64,000 bases of DNA from an uncultured Flavobacteriales bacterium (GTDB taxonomy: Bacteria > Bacteroidota > Bacteroidia > Flavobacteriales_D > Crocinitomicaceae). The position numbers and the translations under genes are program-made. The stretch lies in NCBI GenBank assembly GCA_905478665.1, contig CAJQJL010000008.1, forward strand, positions 62,001 to 126,000, in the 5' to 3' direction. The notes under the pieces are model-generated. The model saw nothing but the letters and a program-made list of their open reading frames with translations, had not been told where the DNA came from and did not search any database. Each line of letters begins with the position of its first letter. The stretch's first letter is position 1. Shown here piece after piece: positions 38,088-47,226 of the stretch.

Positions 38088-38128
38088 CAATATGTCGTTA
38101 ATTCTATATCGACATATTGCGATATAGA
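38088..38128 (-). promoter_or_regulatory. Putative ArsR-type operator upstream of arsM
   Basis: Two interleaved inverted repeats: CAATATGTCG (38088-38097) with CGACATATTG (38110-38119), and TCTATATCG (38103-38111) with CGATATAGA (38120-38128). The second is a 26-bp imperfect palindrome, 22 of 26 bases identical to the one at 59514-59539. Position before arsM fits a metalloid-responsive repressor; the regulator gene is not in the window. Confidence 0.6.
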
Positions 38129-38137
38129 TTCAACTAA

Positions 38138-39184
38138 TCAAGCTGTCACCCCACCACAACTTGACCCTGCACCTGCAGTGCAACCGTAGCAGTGTTGATT
38201 GACAATGATATTTCTATCGTTTAATTCGTCTATGTTAAATTCTGACAGATGTTTTCCCTTTGCTGCTACTTTCAATTCGAGCATTTGGTTAAAGTCACAA
38301 TCGTAAATGAACCCGTCCCAACCTATGGAAATGGTATTTCGACACATAACATTCTCCGCAGCAGAAGGATTGAAGGCATTGACTAATTTTTCCATGTAAG
38401 CGTGGTAATTATCACTTGCCACTAAGTATTGCAAATACCGACTAATTGGAAGATTAGTGATTGTAAATAAATTATTGAATTCTATATTGAATTGCTCCTT
38501 CAACTCACGTTTGTAATCAACTTCCAAGGCTGTTTGATCACCAGGTAAATTTGGACCCGACGGATTGAACACAAGATTCAACACCAAACCGCTACCGGGC
38601 ATACCATAACCCACTTCGTTTAGCATTTGAAGTGCCTTTATACTCTGATTAAACACACCATTTCCTCTTTGGGAATCTGTATTCTCTAGTGTATAACATG
38701 GAAGTGAAGAGATCACTTCAATATTGTGCTTCTTATAAAACTCTGGTAGTGAATTGTATTTTTTATTCGCAACAATAATAGTCAGGTTGCATCGAACAAT
38801 AACCTTCTTTCCCAGAAGTGACAATTGCTCTACAAACCATTCAAAATCAGGATTCATTTCTGGAGCTCCACCTGTAAGATCAACTGTTTTACAATTCGAT
38901 TTTTCGATTGCGTCCAAACAAAGCTTCATAGTATCACGGGTCATGATCTCCTTACGATCTGGACCAGCATCAACATGGCAATGGTTGCACACTTGATTGC
39001 ACATCTTACCCATATTCACTTGGAAAGTATCTAACTCCACTGTAGTTAATGGATAGAGTCCAATTTGATCCAAATTATCACTAAAACGCGTTAAACCGCT
39101 ACGGTCAATTAGTTCCAATTGTCGCTCACTTTCTGAAAGTACATGCTTCTGTGCAGCGAGAGATTTATGTGTCAATACGCTCAT
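38138..39184 (-). CDS. arsS: Arsenosugar biosynthesis radical SAM protein ArsS
   Basis: A 348-residue radical SAM enzyme that joins the SAM-derived 5'-deoxyadenosyl group to methylated arsenic to give the arsenosugar precursor. The cluster-binding motif is C62-x3-C66-x2-C69 (MCNQVCNHCHVDAGP), followed by LTGGAPEMNPDF. The C-terminus carries the diagnostic CYGCTAGAGSSCGG. A possible -7 box TAATTTTG (minus strand, 39252-39259) lies 68 bases upstream. Confidence 0.93.
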   Translation of the reverse strand: MSVLTHKSLAAQKHVLSESERQLELIDRSGLTRFSDNLDQIGLYPLTTVELDTFQVNMGKMCNQVCNHCHVDAGPDRKEIMTRDTMKLCLDAIEKSNCKTVDLTGGAPEMNPDFEWFVEQLSLLGKKVIVRCNLTIIVANKKYNSLPEFYKKHNIEVISSLPCYTLENTDSQRGNGVFNQSIKALQMLNEVGYGMPGSGLVLNLVFNPSGPNLPGDQTALEVDYKRELKEQFNIEFNNLFTITNLPISRYLQYLVASDNYHAYMEKLVNAFNPSAAENVMCRNTISIGWDGFIYDCDFNQMLELKVAAKGKHLSEFNIDELNDRNIIVNQHCYGCTAGAGSSCGGVTA

Positions 39185-39251
39185 AAATAATTTTTGTGAC
39201 TAACCACTTCTATCTACAAGACGAGGAGTAAATTTAAAACTTACACGCCGT

Positions 39252-39259
39252 CAAAATTA
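39252..39259 (-). promoter_or_regulatory. Possible -7 element for arsS
   Basis: TAATTTTG on the minus strand matches TAnnTTTG exactly. It overlaps the stop codon of the upstream CPBP gene and is 68 bases from the arsS ATG. Confidence 0.35.
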
Positions 39260-40141
39260 ATTTAGTAATTTTTCTTTCCAATTCTTCCATTTATAGATTT
39301 TGGAAAACAAAAACAGTAAAAAAGGCTGCAACACCAATATCGTCAATATTGGCTCCCAACCAAAGGTTGGTGGTGTTTTATCCACTAGTAAAGCGTCTGT
39401 AGTAAAGGCTTGCCAGTTGTTAGTAACAATAAGTGAAGCAAAAATATTATTGACCGCATGATATCCCATGCTTAGCTCAAGTCCGTCATCCATCTGCGCG
39501 ATAATGCCTAGAAAAACCCCAGTGCCAATATAAAATACTAAAAGAATATCACCAATTTTAGCTACTTCAGGATTTGCCCAGTGAAGCAGTCCGAACAAAA
39601 CACCCGTGATCAAAATACTGATCCATCCTTTTTTAAAGAATTTACCGAACCCTTGAAATAAAAAGCCTCTGAACAAAGCATCCTCCGCACTTGTCTGAAT
39701 TGGAAGAATAAAAAGAGAAACCAACAATAGCCCAATAAAAGTAGAGGAATTGTAATTCCACTCAATTGCTGCACCGTTGGCAATGCTTATCAATAAATAA
39801 ATGCCCATGATTAATCCCCAGACTCCAAAACCAACGAAGAAGCGCTTCCAGTCGAATGCTGCGCGCGCAGTAAACAACGAGAGAATGGCGCGTTTATGTA
39901 AATACTTGATGCATAAAACCAAGGTCGCTAGAAGAAATACAAACGGCAATAATAAAAGGGATAGTACCGCATTTTTGTCGGCACTATCTGGTAGATGTTG
40001 CAAGGAAAATCCAAGTATTTTTATGGATAACATTTCTGCAACGGCACTACCAATAACAATAGAAAAGAGTACTAAAGCGATAGTTAGCACAAATGTACCG
40101 ACTCCCGCCTCACTTTTGTTCGCTTGCTCAAGAAATTTCAT
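39257..40141 (-). CDS. CPBP-family intramembrane protease homolog
   Basis: A 294-residue integral membrane protein of the CAAX protease/bacteriocin-processing (CPBP, Abi) family with about seven helices. The catalytic region reads SAEDALFRGFLFQG (E153, D154, R158) in place of the usual E-E-x-x-x-R, and HWAN supplies His187. Whether the Glu-to-Asp change keeps activity is unknown. It begins one base after dnaJ ends, so it is probably transcribed with grpE-dnaJ. Confidence 0.87.
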   Translation of the reverse strand: MKFLEQANKSEAGVGTFVLTIALVLFSIVIGSAVAEMLSIKILGFSLQHLPDSADKNAVLSLLLLPFVFLLATLVLCIKYLHKRAILSLFTARAAFDWKRFFVGFGVWGLIMGIYLLISIANGAAIEWNYNSSTFIGLLLVSLFILPIQTSAEDALFRGFLFQGFGKFFKKGWISILITGVLFGLLHWANPEVAKIGDILLVFYIGTGVFLGIIAQMDDGLELSMGYHAVNNIFASLIVTNNWQAFTTDALLVDKTPPTFGWEPILTILVLQPFLLFLFSKIYKWKNWKEKLLN

Positions 40142-40142
40142 C

Positions 40143-41267
40143 TTATTGAAACATGTCCTTCATTCTTTGAAAGAAGCCCTTATCGTGATGATCTGGACTA
40201 GGAATGAAATTTTCGCTTTCACGCAGTTTTTCCAAAAGCTCTTTTTCCTCTTTGCTTACTTTCTTTGGTGTCCAGACATTGATATGGACAAATAAATCTC
40301 CACTGCCATAGCCCTGCAAAATCGGAAGTCCTTTTCCTTTGAGGCGCAGAACCTTTCCACTCTGTGTACCTGGTTCTACTTTTATTTTTGCCTTACCTGT
40401 AACCGTTGGGATTTCCATTGAATGACCAAGTACCGCGTCAACGAAGTTTATATAAGCATCGAAATGCAAATGTTCTTCATCTCTTCTCAATTCCTCGCTT
40501 TCAATCTCTTCAATAACTACGATCAAATCACCAGCGATACCATCCATCGGACCAGCATTTCCTTTTCCAGAAACACTGAGTTGCATTCCCTCCATAACTC
40601 CAGCAGGAATGTCAATTTCGATTTCTTCTTCTTTTCGAACTAAACCATTTGCATCAGCTCCAGATGGCTTTTTATCAATCATTCTTCCAGCACCATGACA
40701 AACATTACACGTTGTCTGCGTCTGCATAGCTCCAAGGAACGTTTGTGAAACACGCGTTAGTCTTCCCGTACCATTGCACGTCGTACAATCTTTGAAAGTT
40801 ACTCCATCCGCGTTTACTAATTTATTGACCTTGATCTTTTTCTTAACTCCTTCGGCAATTTCCTGAAGATTAAGTTTCATCTTCACACGAAGATTTGTAC
40901 CTCGAACAACCCGTGTACGACCTCTGCTTCCGCCGAATCCGCCACCACCTCCACCTCCGAAGGCTCCACCGAAAATATCACCAAATTGAGAAAAGATGTC
41001 GTTCATATCCATTCCACCACCGCCGAATCCGCCAGCTCCACTCATCCCTGCATGACCGAACTGGTCATACCTTCCTTTCTTCTCAGCATTACTTAATACT
41101 TCATACGCCTCTGCAGCTTCCTTAAACTTATCCTCAGCTGCTGTATCACCTTCATTTTTATCAGGATGATATTTAAGCGCTAGTTTGCGGTATGCTTTCT
41201 TAATTTCAGAAGCATCTGCTCCTTTTGACACACCTAGTACTTCGTAATAATCTCTCTTTTGGCTCAT
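40143..41267 (-). CDS. dnaJ: Chaperone DnaJ (Hsp40) with a reduced zinc domain
   Basis: A 374-residue co-chaperone that delivers substrates to DnaK and stimulates its ATPase. J domain with HPD at 34-36, a Gly/Phe-rich linker (~72-115), then a zinc domain with only two C-x-x-C-x-G-x-G motifs, CTTCNGTG (161-168) and CNVCHGAG (187-194). Standard DnaJ has four. The missing ones are the first and last (the last replaced by [12 protein letters not shown]), which together build one zinc site, so a single site would remain. C-terminal substrate domains [20 protein letters not shown] onward are intact. Operon with grpE. Confidence 0.96.
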   Translation of the reverse strand: MSQKRDYYEVLGVSKGADASEIKKAYRKLALKYHPDKNEGDTAAEDKFKEAAEAYEVLSNAEKKGRYDQFGHAGMSGAGGFGGGGMDMNDIFSQFGDIFGGAFGGGGGGGFGGSRGRTRVVRGTNLRVKMKLNLQEIAEGVKKKIKVNKLVNADGVTFKDCTTCNGTGRLTRVSQTFLGAMQTQTTCNVCHGAGRMIDKKPSGADANGLVRKEEEIEIDIPAGVMEGMQLSVSGKGNAGPMDGIAGDLIVVIEEIESEELRRDEEHLHFDAYINFVDAVLGHSMEIPTVTGKAKIKVEPGTQSGKVLRLKGKGLPILQGYGSGDLFVHINVWTPKKVSKEEKELLEKLRESENFIPSPDHHDKGFFQRMKDMFQ

Positions 41268-41288
41268 CTTTATCTTTTCAAACCTGCG

Positions 41289-41831
41289 TTATTGTCCAAC
41301 TACAACCTTTGCAAAACGAATGACTTTATCGTTCAGGTAATATCCTTTTTCTACACTATCAACGACTTTACCTTTGTCCTTTTTATTCGGAGCAGGCACA
41401 TTGGCAATCGCTTCATGAATCTCCACATCAAAAGGTTCTCCGATAGAATTCATTGGCTTCAATCCTTTGTTTTCCAACGTCGTTTTAAACTTATTGTAAA
41501 TCAAATTGAATCCTTCTTTCACACCGTTTATGTCATCTGCGGTTTCATTATTTTGAATCGCTCGTTCAAAATCATCCATCACTTCCAACAAATCTTTCAA
41601 CATTCCAGCATTCGCCGTACTAATGATGTCTAACTTCTCTCTGTTCGTTCGTTTTCTATAGTTGTCAAACTCCGCATGAATACGGATATACTTGTCATTC
41701 AACTCAGCGAATCGCTCTTCTGCAGTTGGGATTTTCACTTCTTCTTGTTCTTCCACATTTGATTCTGCTTCTTGTTGCTCGTTCACTGTTTGTTCTTGTT
41801 CGTCGTTATTCAAGTCTTTTTCCTCAGACAT
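41289..41831 (-). CDS. grpE: Nucleotide exchange factor GrpE
   Basis: A 180-residue protein that releases ADP from DnaK. Acidic Glu/Gln-rich N-terminus (~1-38), a long coiled coil (ERFAELNDKYIRIHAEFDNY then RKRTNRE), and a C-terminal beta domain with EPFDVEIHEAIANVPAP and KGYYLNDKVIRFAKVVVG. First gene of grpE-dnaJ-CPBP. It has an exact -7 box and an upstream inverted repeat resembling that of dnaK. Confidence 0.97.
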   Translation of the reverse strand: MSEEKDLNNDEQEQTVNEQQEAESNVEEQEEVKIPTAEERFAELNDKYIRIHAEFDNYRKRTNREKLDIISTANAGMLKDLLEVMDDFERAIQNNETADDINGVKEGFNLIYNKFKTTLENKGLKPMNSIGEPFDVEIHEAIANVPAPNKKDKGKVVDSVEKGYYLNDKVIRFAKVVVGQ

Positions 41832-41863
41832 AGCACTATTTTTTTTTGATGTTTTTCAGCAGG

Positions 41864-41905
41864 CAAAGATACTGCCAATCGACGAAATAGGACAGACTGT
41901 CATGA
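41864..41905 (-). promoter_or_regulatory. grpE promoter with heat-shock-like inverted repeat
   Basis: On the minus strand TATCTTTG (41864-41871) is an exact TAnnTTTG match, 33 bases from the ATG. Nineteen bases further upstream is the inverted repeat GACAG-A-CTGTC (41891-41901), which runs into TGTCATGA (41898-41905, plus-strand reading). The same octamer in the same orientation to the gene occurs upstream of dnaK at 18502-18509. Confidence 0.55.
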
Positions 41906-41965
41906 GAATTTTTAAAAAATGTGTAAAGTTGGCAGATTCCCCCTGACACCTTCAAGTTTGGATGT

Positions 41966-44900
41966 CTACAGCTCGATGGGATTGCCGTTTCTGTGAAAGT
42001 AGAATATTTCACCTTGCTTAACCCCTTGAATCAGGTCCTCCTTCAAAAAGTTAATCTGTTGAAACTCTACTGGGAGAAGCACATTTCCGTGGGAATCAAA
42101 CAGACCGTAAACCGCTTGTTTTTTTGTTGAAAAGAGGTTGTTACCAAGTGGCTCTATTTGATCAAATGCGGGCAATGATTTGGGATATCCTCTGCGATCA
42201 ATTATCGTCCACCCTTCAACGCCCTTCACTGATGCATAACCATTATTGAAAGGCATTGCTGCGCTGTAAATTCGTCCGAACTCATTCTCTAAGTTTACAT
42301 CGAGAAATGAACTCTCCACCCCGTCCTTGACCAATATGAGGCCATCATTAAAAGTTCCCTGAACATAAAATCTATGCCTTGACCATTTCACCTTAGCATC
42401 AGAAAAAAGCACCATTCCCTTCTCAGATCTTGCCATCACATATCCTTCCCCAACATAATTCACTCTGTCCAATAAAGAATCTGGCAACAATTTCTTCAAG
42501 CCTGCTGTATACACATGAAAATGACGATCTCTATCTTCGATAAGAAATCCATGACCGTCCATTACTTCAATGTTCTTAATTGTGTAACTTACTTCTATCC
42601 CTTCACCATGAATGTTCTCTATCGTCTTTCCGCTTCCTTTAGCAACCAATACACCTCCATGAAAAACTTCAGGTTTAAAATTAGCATACTTCTTTAAAGT
42701 TTTTCCCTGTGGATTTATTACCGAGCATTTCCCTTCGTTGTAGATAGCTATGTTACCTGATGTTACGTCGACCAAAATGTTAGAAGTCTTAACTTTCTTA
42801 ATCGCCGACATTTGAGCATCATATATGGTAAAGACACTGCCGTCACCTGCCAAAATGTACGGTCCATATTCATCAATTAGCTTATAAGAAAAAGGAAGAA
42901 TTGTATCGCCTAAAAAATCAAGGAGCCCGAATCGACTATGCGACTTCATCAAAATGAATTGTTCATTAAGCACCTTATCAGGCTTTCCTCTGCATGTTGC
43001 GACATTTATTCCAAAAGCGTCATAAATTAAGAATTCCTTGTTGCTTCGCGTATAAAAGAACCCATTTCCCATCCATTTCTGTGCTTTTGAGTCACCTGAA
43101 ACCACTCGATAATCGCTGTCAATGATTTTTTTCGTTTTCCCAGTCTGAATTTGAAACGCGTCGCCACTTCTTTTCATCACTTTGGTAATATCGCTCAATT
43201 CTTTAGTCAGGGTATCGAGATAACGCGTGCCATTAGGGATACTCTTTACGATGAACAGTGTATCAGAAAAATCAGTTGCTCGCTCAATATGATGATAACG
43301 ACTTTTAATCACCATTGAATCTTCGCTAACAACCCCAAAACGTCCATTTCTCTTAACAATCGCCGTTTGTCTATGAAACTGTTCAGCAAACTCAAAAGGG
43401 TTTTCGAACATTACATTTCCAGCTGTATCTAGGTAGTTCCATTCTGCATCCTCAAACACTATATGTGAAAAGTTCTTTGAACCTATCCGATAATCGATCT
43501 TAATTGCTGGATCATCATTCAAGTCAATATTTGGCAAACGAACTGCTCTTGAATCCCCTTTATCTGCAGGACTTACTTTTTTATTTTTTGCCTTGCAAAA
43601 ACGCACAAACTCAGAATCATACCCGTCAATGAAATCGACATAAAAGACTTTTCCTTGTTCTTTCAATATCCCTGGACCTTTGCCCCCAACAAAACGCGAA
43701 TAGTTTCGTGTCATCAAATCCATCGTATCTATTGAATAAATAGCATCAGTAAGGAGCATTTTTCCTGAAGTGAAGTCGATTACAGTAGAAGCATTAATTT
43801 CCACACTTAGTCCTGCATACTGCGTCTTCATCTTTTTTCGAGGCACCAGACTAAACTCTGCATTCGGAATAAATTTTGGCTGCAGATGCCGCGCTTTCAA
43901 TATGATAGAATCATTCGCCCCCTTTAATCCCCACTTGTGAATTTCTCCTACTTTAAATCCTAGTGAATCAAAGCGAGGAATTGTTTCAGTGTACCATCCT
44001 AATGAAAAAAGGCGTTCATCTATTTGCTCCTGTCGCTTGGACGAATGTCGTGTATGCAAGGTTATCGCATTTGCAAGCGTTAGCGTGTGAATAATCGCAT
44101 GGTTCTTATCAATTTCAAAAATACGTAGCTTGTCGCCCGACCATGCTCTAATTTTATTATCTCGGATATCTATCCGATCATAGGCGCAGTCAATCAAAAG
44201 TCGATTAGTCTTACGAGAGTATATCCCCTGAAAACCTAATTCAGAAGTAACATTAAAAAACGCTGGCGACGCCTTTACGGACCTGTAGACACAAGGTACA
44301 ATCTCGTTTCCAGATTTATCCATGGCGCCCGTACCACCGCTTTGGTAGACAGTGTAATGCGTTCTGCTATCCGTGATGAAATTGTATTTTGGTGGACAAA
44401 TCACAGTTCCGTCTGCACGAACAATTCCCACCTTGTTGTTTTTGTAAGCAAGAAAATAGCCGATTCCAAAACGAGTTATATTATCGTAATCTGCAGAAAA
44501 AATCTCTTCACCAGTAACAGTATTGACAATGTACGACCGCCCATCACTTGAATAGATTAGCTCATCTTCAACTATCTTAACATATCTAGCATCATGAGGA
44601 AGGTCAAACTGCCGATCGTTAAAGACCAAAACCCTTCCATCGATTGTTGTAATATCTAAGTGAAATTTGGAAAATCTAGGATAGTTTCCATCCATCTGCA
44701 CTGTATCTCCTGCTGGCGAATAAAGCCTATTCTTCGCACCTAATCTCACATAAATGTGATCGAAACCATAATTTAGAAGGGTATCTCCTTCTTTAAAATT
44801 AACACGCGCTCCATTCTTGATGTTAAACAAATAGTGCTCCTTTTCCATTTCAACAAATCGCCATGACTTGGTCAGTTTTGTTGCATTTTTGCACAAAAAT

Positions 44901-45229
44901 CCATTTGGGGAACTTTGGGTAAAATCGACAATAGTCTGCCCCTGCTCATCAACACAGAGATATATTCCTCCTCCAAGTTGGTTAATTGAATAGTAGCTTG
45001 GCGGTGCAACAACTGCCCCTGATGCGTTTAGAATTCCATATTTTCCATGCTCTCCGAAACTGGTTAGGTTTCGGTTATCGAAATTGCCCACTTCATAGAA
45101 CGAGTTTGGCAATGTGATCTTCTCCTTTCCAGAATAAATTATCCATTGACCACCTTTGTTTCCAACGAGGACCTCTTGTCCATAACACAATGAACTTACA
45201 CACAGTATGAAGAGCCATATTAACCTCAA
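41966..45229 (-). CDS. Large WG-repeat protein
   Basis: A 1087-residue secreted or periplasmic protein with a signal peptide (MRLIWLFILCVSSLCYGQ). It contains many degenerate WG repeats spread over the whole length, for example KYGILNASGAVVAPPSYYSI, KVGIVRADGTVICPPKYNFI, GRFGVVSEDSMVIKSRYHHI, SRFGLLDFLGDTILPFSYKL and AVYGLFDSHGNVLLPVEFQQ. Each unit is W/Y/F-G-[ILV] followed by a turn and a P-x-x-Y/F strand. No sorting domain is seen. Five bases downstream of the lipoprotein gene, so probably one operon. Function unknown. Confidence 0.88.
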   Translation of the reverse strand: MRLIWLFILCVSSLCYGQEVLVGNKGGQWIIYSGKEKITLPNSFYEVGNFDNRNLTSFGEHGKYGILNASGAVVAPPSYYSINQLGGGIYLCVDEQGQTIVDFTQSSPNGFLCKNATKLTKSWRFVEMEKEHYLFNIKNGARVNFKEGDTLLNYGFDHIYVRLGAKNRLYSPAGDTVQMDGNYPRFSKFHLDITTIDGRVLVFNDRQFDLPHDARYVKIVEDELIYSSDGRSYIVNTVTGEEIFSADYDNITRFGIGYFLAYKNNKVGIVRADGTVICPPKYNFITDSRTHYTVYQSGGTGAMDKSGNEIVPCVYRSVKASPAFFNVTSELGFQGIYSRKTNRLLIDCAYDRIDIRDNKIRAWSGDKLRIFEIDKNHAIIHTLTLANAITLHTRHSSKRQEQIDERLFSLGWYTETIPRFDSLGFKVGEIHKWGLKGANDSIILKARHLQPKFIPNAEFSLVPRKKMKTQYAGLSVEINASTVIDFTSGKMLLTDAIYSIDTMDLMTRNYSRFVGGKGPGILKEQGKVFYVDFIDGYDSEFVRFCKAKNKKVSPADKGDSRAVRLPNIDLNDDPAIKIDYRIGSKNFSHIVFEDAEWNYLDTAGNVMFENPFEFAEQFHRQTAIVKRNGRFGVVSEDSMVIKSRYHHIERATDFSDTLFIVKSIPNGTRYLDTLTKELSDITKVMKRSGDAFQIQTGKTKKIIDSDYRVVSGDSKAQKWMGNGFFYTRSNKEFLIYDAFGINVATCRGKPDKVLNEQFILMKSHSRFGLLDFLGDTILPFSYKLIDEYGPYILAGDGSVFTIYDAQMSAIKKVKTSNILVDVTSGNIAIYNEGKCSVINPQGKTLKKYANFKPEVFHGGVLVAKGSGKTIENIHGEGIEVSYTIKNIEVMDGHGFLIEDRDRHFHVYTAGLKKLLPDSLLDRVNYVGEGYVMARSEKGMVLFSDAKVKWSRHRFYVQGTFNDGLILVKDGVESSFLDVNLENEFGRIYSAAMPFNNGYASVKGVEGWTIIDRRGYPKSLPAFDQIEPLGNNLFSTKKQAVYGLFDSHGNVLLPVEFQQINFLKEDLIQGVKQGEIFYFHRNGNPIEL

Positions 45230-45234
45230 TCGAA

Positions 45235-46527
45235 TTATATCAAGGCATTTATGTGACTCATAATATCATTGGGAGATTTCAGCTTGATGTTGGTCTTTTC
45301 GAAGTTAAACGTACACGACGAACCGCCTGTCAAGCTTCTTGCCTTATTAAATCCTTTGTCAGATACGGACATTAAACTATTGTCTGGCATAATGGCGATC
45401 AAACAATTTGAAAGATTTGGGTCAAATGAGAATTGTGCGGCTCCCGTAGCATCGTACTTAACCACTGCATTCTCATCTGGAGAGATCAAGAAAAGTGAAA
45501 CCATACGTGGATCTACTTTTCCAGGGAAATCAAAATTCGCAAAGAGCGGTAAGGAATTTTCACGTTTGTTAATGATGTCCCAATTGTAGGTTCCAAATCC
45601 ATCTATTTCAATCGACCGTATTACTTTGCCAGAAGCCAAATTCCTTTGATACTCAACAAGAGCTTCCATTTCTTTCTCCAAAAGTGCTGAGTTCTTCTTT
45701 GAATCTGCTAATGCTTCGTCCATTAAGTATGGTTCAACATCATACTTTCTTGTCCCGTCAGCTGTTTTCACTTCAATCAAATACCACCCTTCAGTCTCTG
45801 ATTCAAATAGACGTGCATTGGAATAATTAGCGGTTAACCATCTTTTATCTCCTTTACTGATCGGAATCCGCGTTTTCCAACCTACGATATCAAGGTTGCG
45901 AAGGTCAATAAATTTCCGCGTATCCAGCTCAACGTCTATTATGCTATTGGCTGCCGCACTTTCATCTGCTACTTCCTCCTCTTTCTCCACGACTTCACCA
46001 GACTTGGTTGTTTGGTATGCCCAATCACCTGATTTTTCATCCAGCTCATAGAAATTGTAACAAGGCGTATCTTGTAAAGAAACCATATTTACCGTAGCGC
46101 TCTTTCCTTCCGCAATTTCAACAGGTTTCTGATTCTGTGAAGCACTAATCGTAAACATCCCACCAGAAACCAGATCAAAAGCAACTCCTGCAGAATCGTA
46201 TTTCATTGGTATTCCAGAAGCGATAATATCACCAAGTGTGTGGAATTCTTCCCAGCTAACATCAACTTCTCCTTTAATTGGTTTTCCGTCGGAATCAACG
46301 AAGGAATTTTCCTCAAAAATGATGCTTCCACCGTTCGAAAGAAAAATTGTATCTCTTTTTATGCCATCAACCTTGAATTGCTGAATGGAGTTTTCTAACC
46401 CTGCAATTGGTTGGATAACCGACGCTACCTCTTCAACGACTTGATCTGTTTCACTTATAATTTCTTGATTTGCATTGCACCCGATAAATAGAAGTGCACT
46501 TAATGGTAAAATCCAACTAGCTTTCAT
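45235..46527 (-). CDS. Lipoprotein of unknown function
   Basis: A 430-residue lipoprotein. Start at 46527 gives MKASWILPLSALLFIGC with the lipobox ending at Cys17; the extension to 46572 would bury this signal. The N-terminal third has GGSIIFEENSFVDSDGKPIKG and LVSGGMFTISASQNQKPVEI, a beta-sandwich type seen in other Bacteroidota surface lipoproteins with 'element that may not be trivially changed' wording unknown to me; I assign no family. The middle has an acidic linker (EEEVADESAA), and the C-terminal part is beta-rich. Upstream partner of the WG-repeat gene. Confidence 0.8.
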   Translation of the reverse strand: MKASWILPLSALLFIGCNANQEIISETDQVVEEVASVIQPIAGLENSIQQFKVDGIKRDTIFLSNGGSIIFEENSFVDSDGKPIKGEVDVSWEEFHTLGDIIASGIPMKYDSAGVAFDLVSGGMFTISASQNQKPVEIAEGKSATVNMVSLQDTPCYNFYELDEKSGDWAYQTTKSGEVVEKEEEVADESAAANSIIDVELDTRKFIDLRNLDIVGWKTRIPISKGDKRWLTANYSNARLFESETEGWYLIEVKTADGTRKYDVEPYLMDEALADSKKNSALLEKEMEALVEYQRNLASGKVIRSIEIDGFGTYNWDIINKRENSLPLFANFDFPGKVDPRMVSLFLISPDENAVVKYDATGAAQFSFDPNLSNCLIAIMPDNSLMSVSDKGFNKARSLTGGSSCTFNFEKTNIKLKSPNDIMSHINALI

Positions 46528-46725
46528 AATGGAATGTTTAGAATGTTCTATAGTATAATGTCGAGATTTCAAAAAGGTAACGCCTGCTCAAATTTAAGAC
46601 AGTCTATCACACTTGTCCAATTCAAGACAAAAAACTACAAAAAAATGAATCTATTAATTGAAGAACCTGTTGACAATCTTTGCTAACACCAAAAAGGATA
46701 ACCTTCTATAAATGTGCGAAATGCG

Positions 46726-47226
46726 CTAATCTGCTAGCAAGTTATCCAAAGCAATATGCAAGCCCAAACCTCTCAGTTCTGCACCCGAAGCTACAACCTT
46801 TCCATCTCCGTCAATTAGGTAAGCCGTAGGAATTGTTCGCACACCATACATTATAGAAACTACATTGTCTTTATCCCAACCATGGTTCTTCCAAATGAGA
46901 CCGTCGTCTTTAATCGCTTTCACCCATGCTTCTTCTGCTCGATCTAAAGACACACTGACAACTTCAAAGCCTTTTCCGTTCTTGAATTTGGCTTTGTTGT
47001 ATTTGTTGTAGACTTCCACAACATTTGGGTTTTCAGCTCGACAAGGTCTGCACCAAGATGCCCAAAAATCAATAAGGACTACTTTACCTCTCAGCTTTGA
47101 TAATTTGATCTTTTTCCCGCTTGGACTTGCCAACTCAAAATCAGGAGCCTGTTGTCCTTTGATCGGAGCATTGGGCACTCCAAAACCGAACAGAATAAAC
47201 GCTATGATTGCAAAAGCCAAGCGCAT
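46726..47226 (-). CDS. TlpA-like thiol-disulfide oxidoreductase
   Basis: A 166-residue periplasmic thioredoxin-fold protein. Signal peptide ~1-20, then VVLIDFWASWCRPCRAENPN with the redox pair C59/C62 (WCRPC) and the cis-proline loop TIPTAYLIDGDG. Its ATG overlaps the murA stop by one base (TAATG), so it is translated from the murA operon. Likely role: reduction of periplasmic disulfides. Confidence 0.94.
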   Translation of the reverse strand: MRLAFAIIAFILFGFGVPNAPIKGQQAPDFELASPSGKKIKLSKLRGKVVLIDFWASWCRPCRAENPNVVEVYNKYNKAKFKNGKGFEVVSVSLDRAEEAWVKAIKDDGLIWKNHGWDKDNVVSIMYGVRTIPTAYLIDGDGKVVASGAELRGLGLHIALDNLLAD

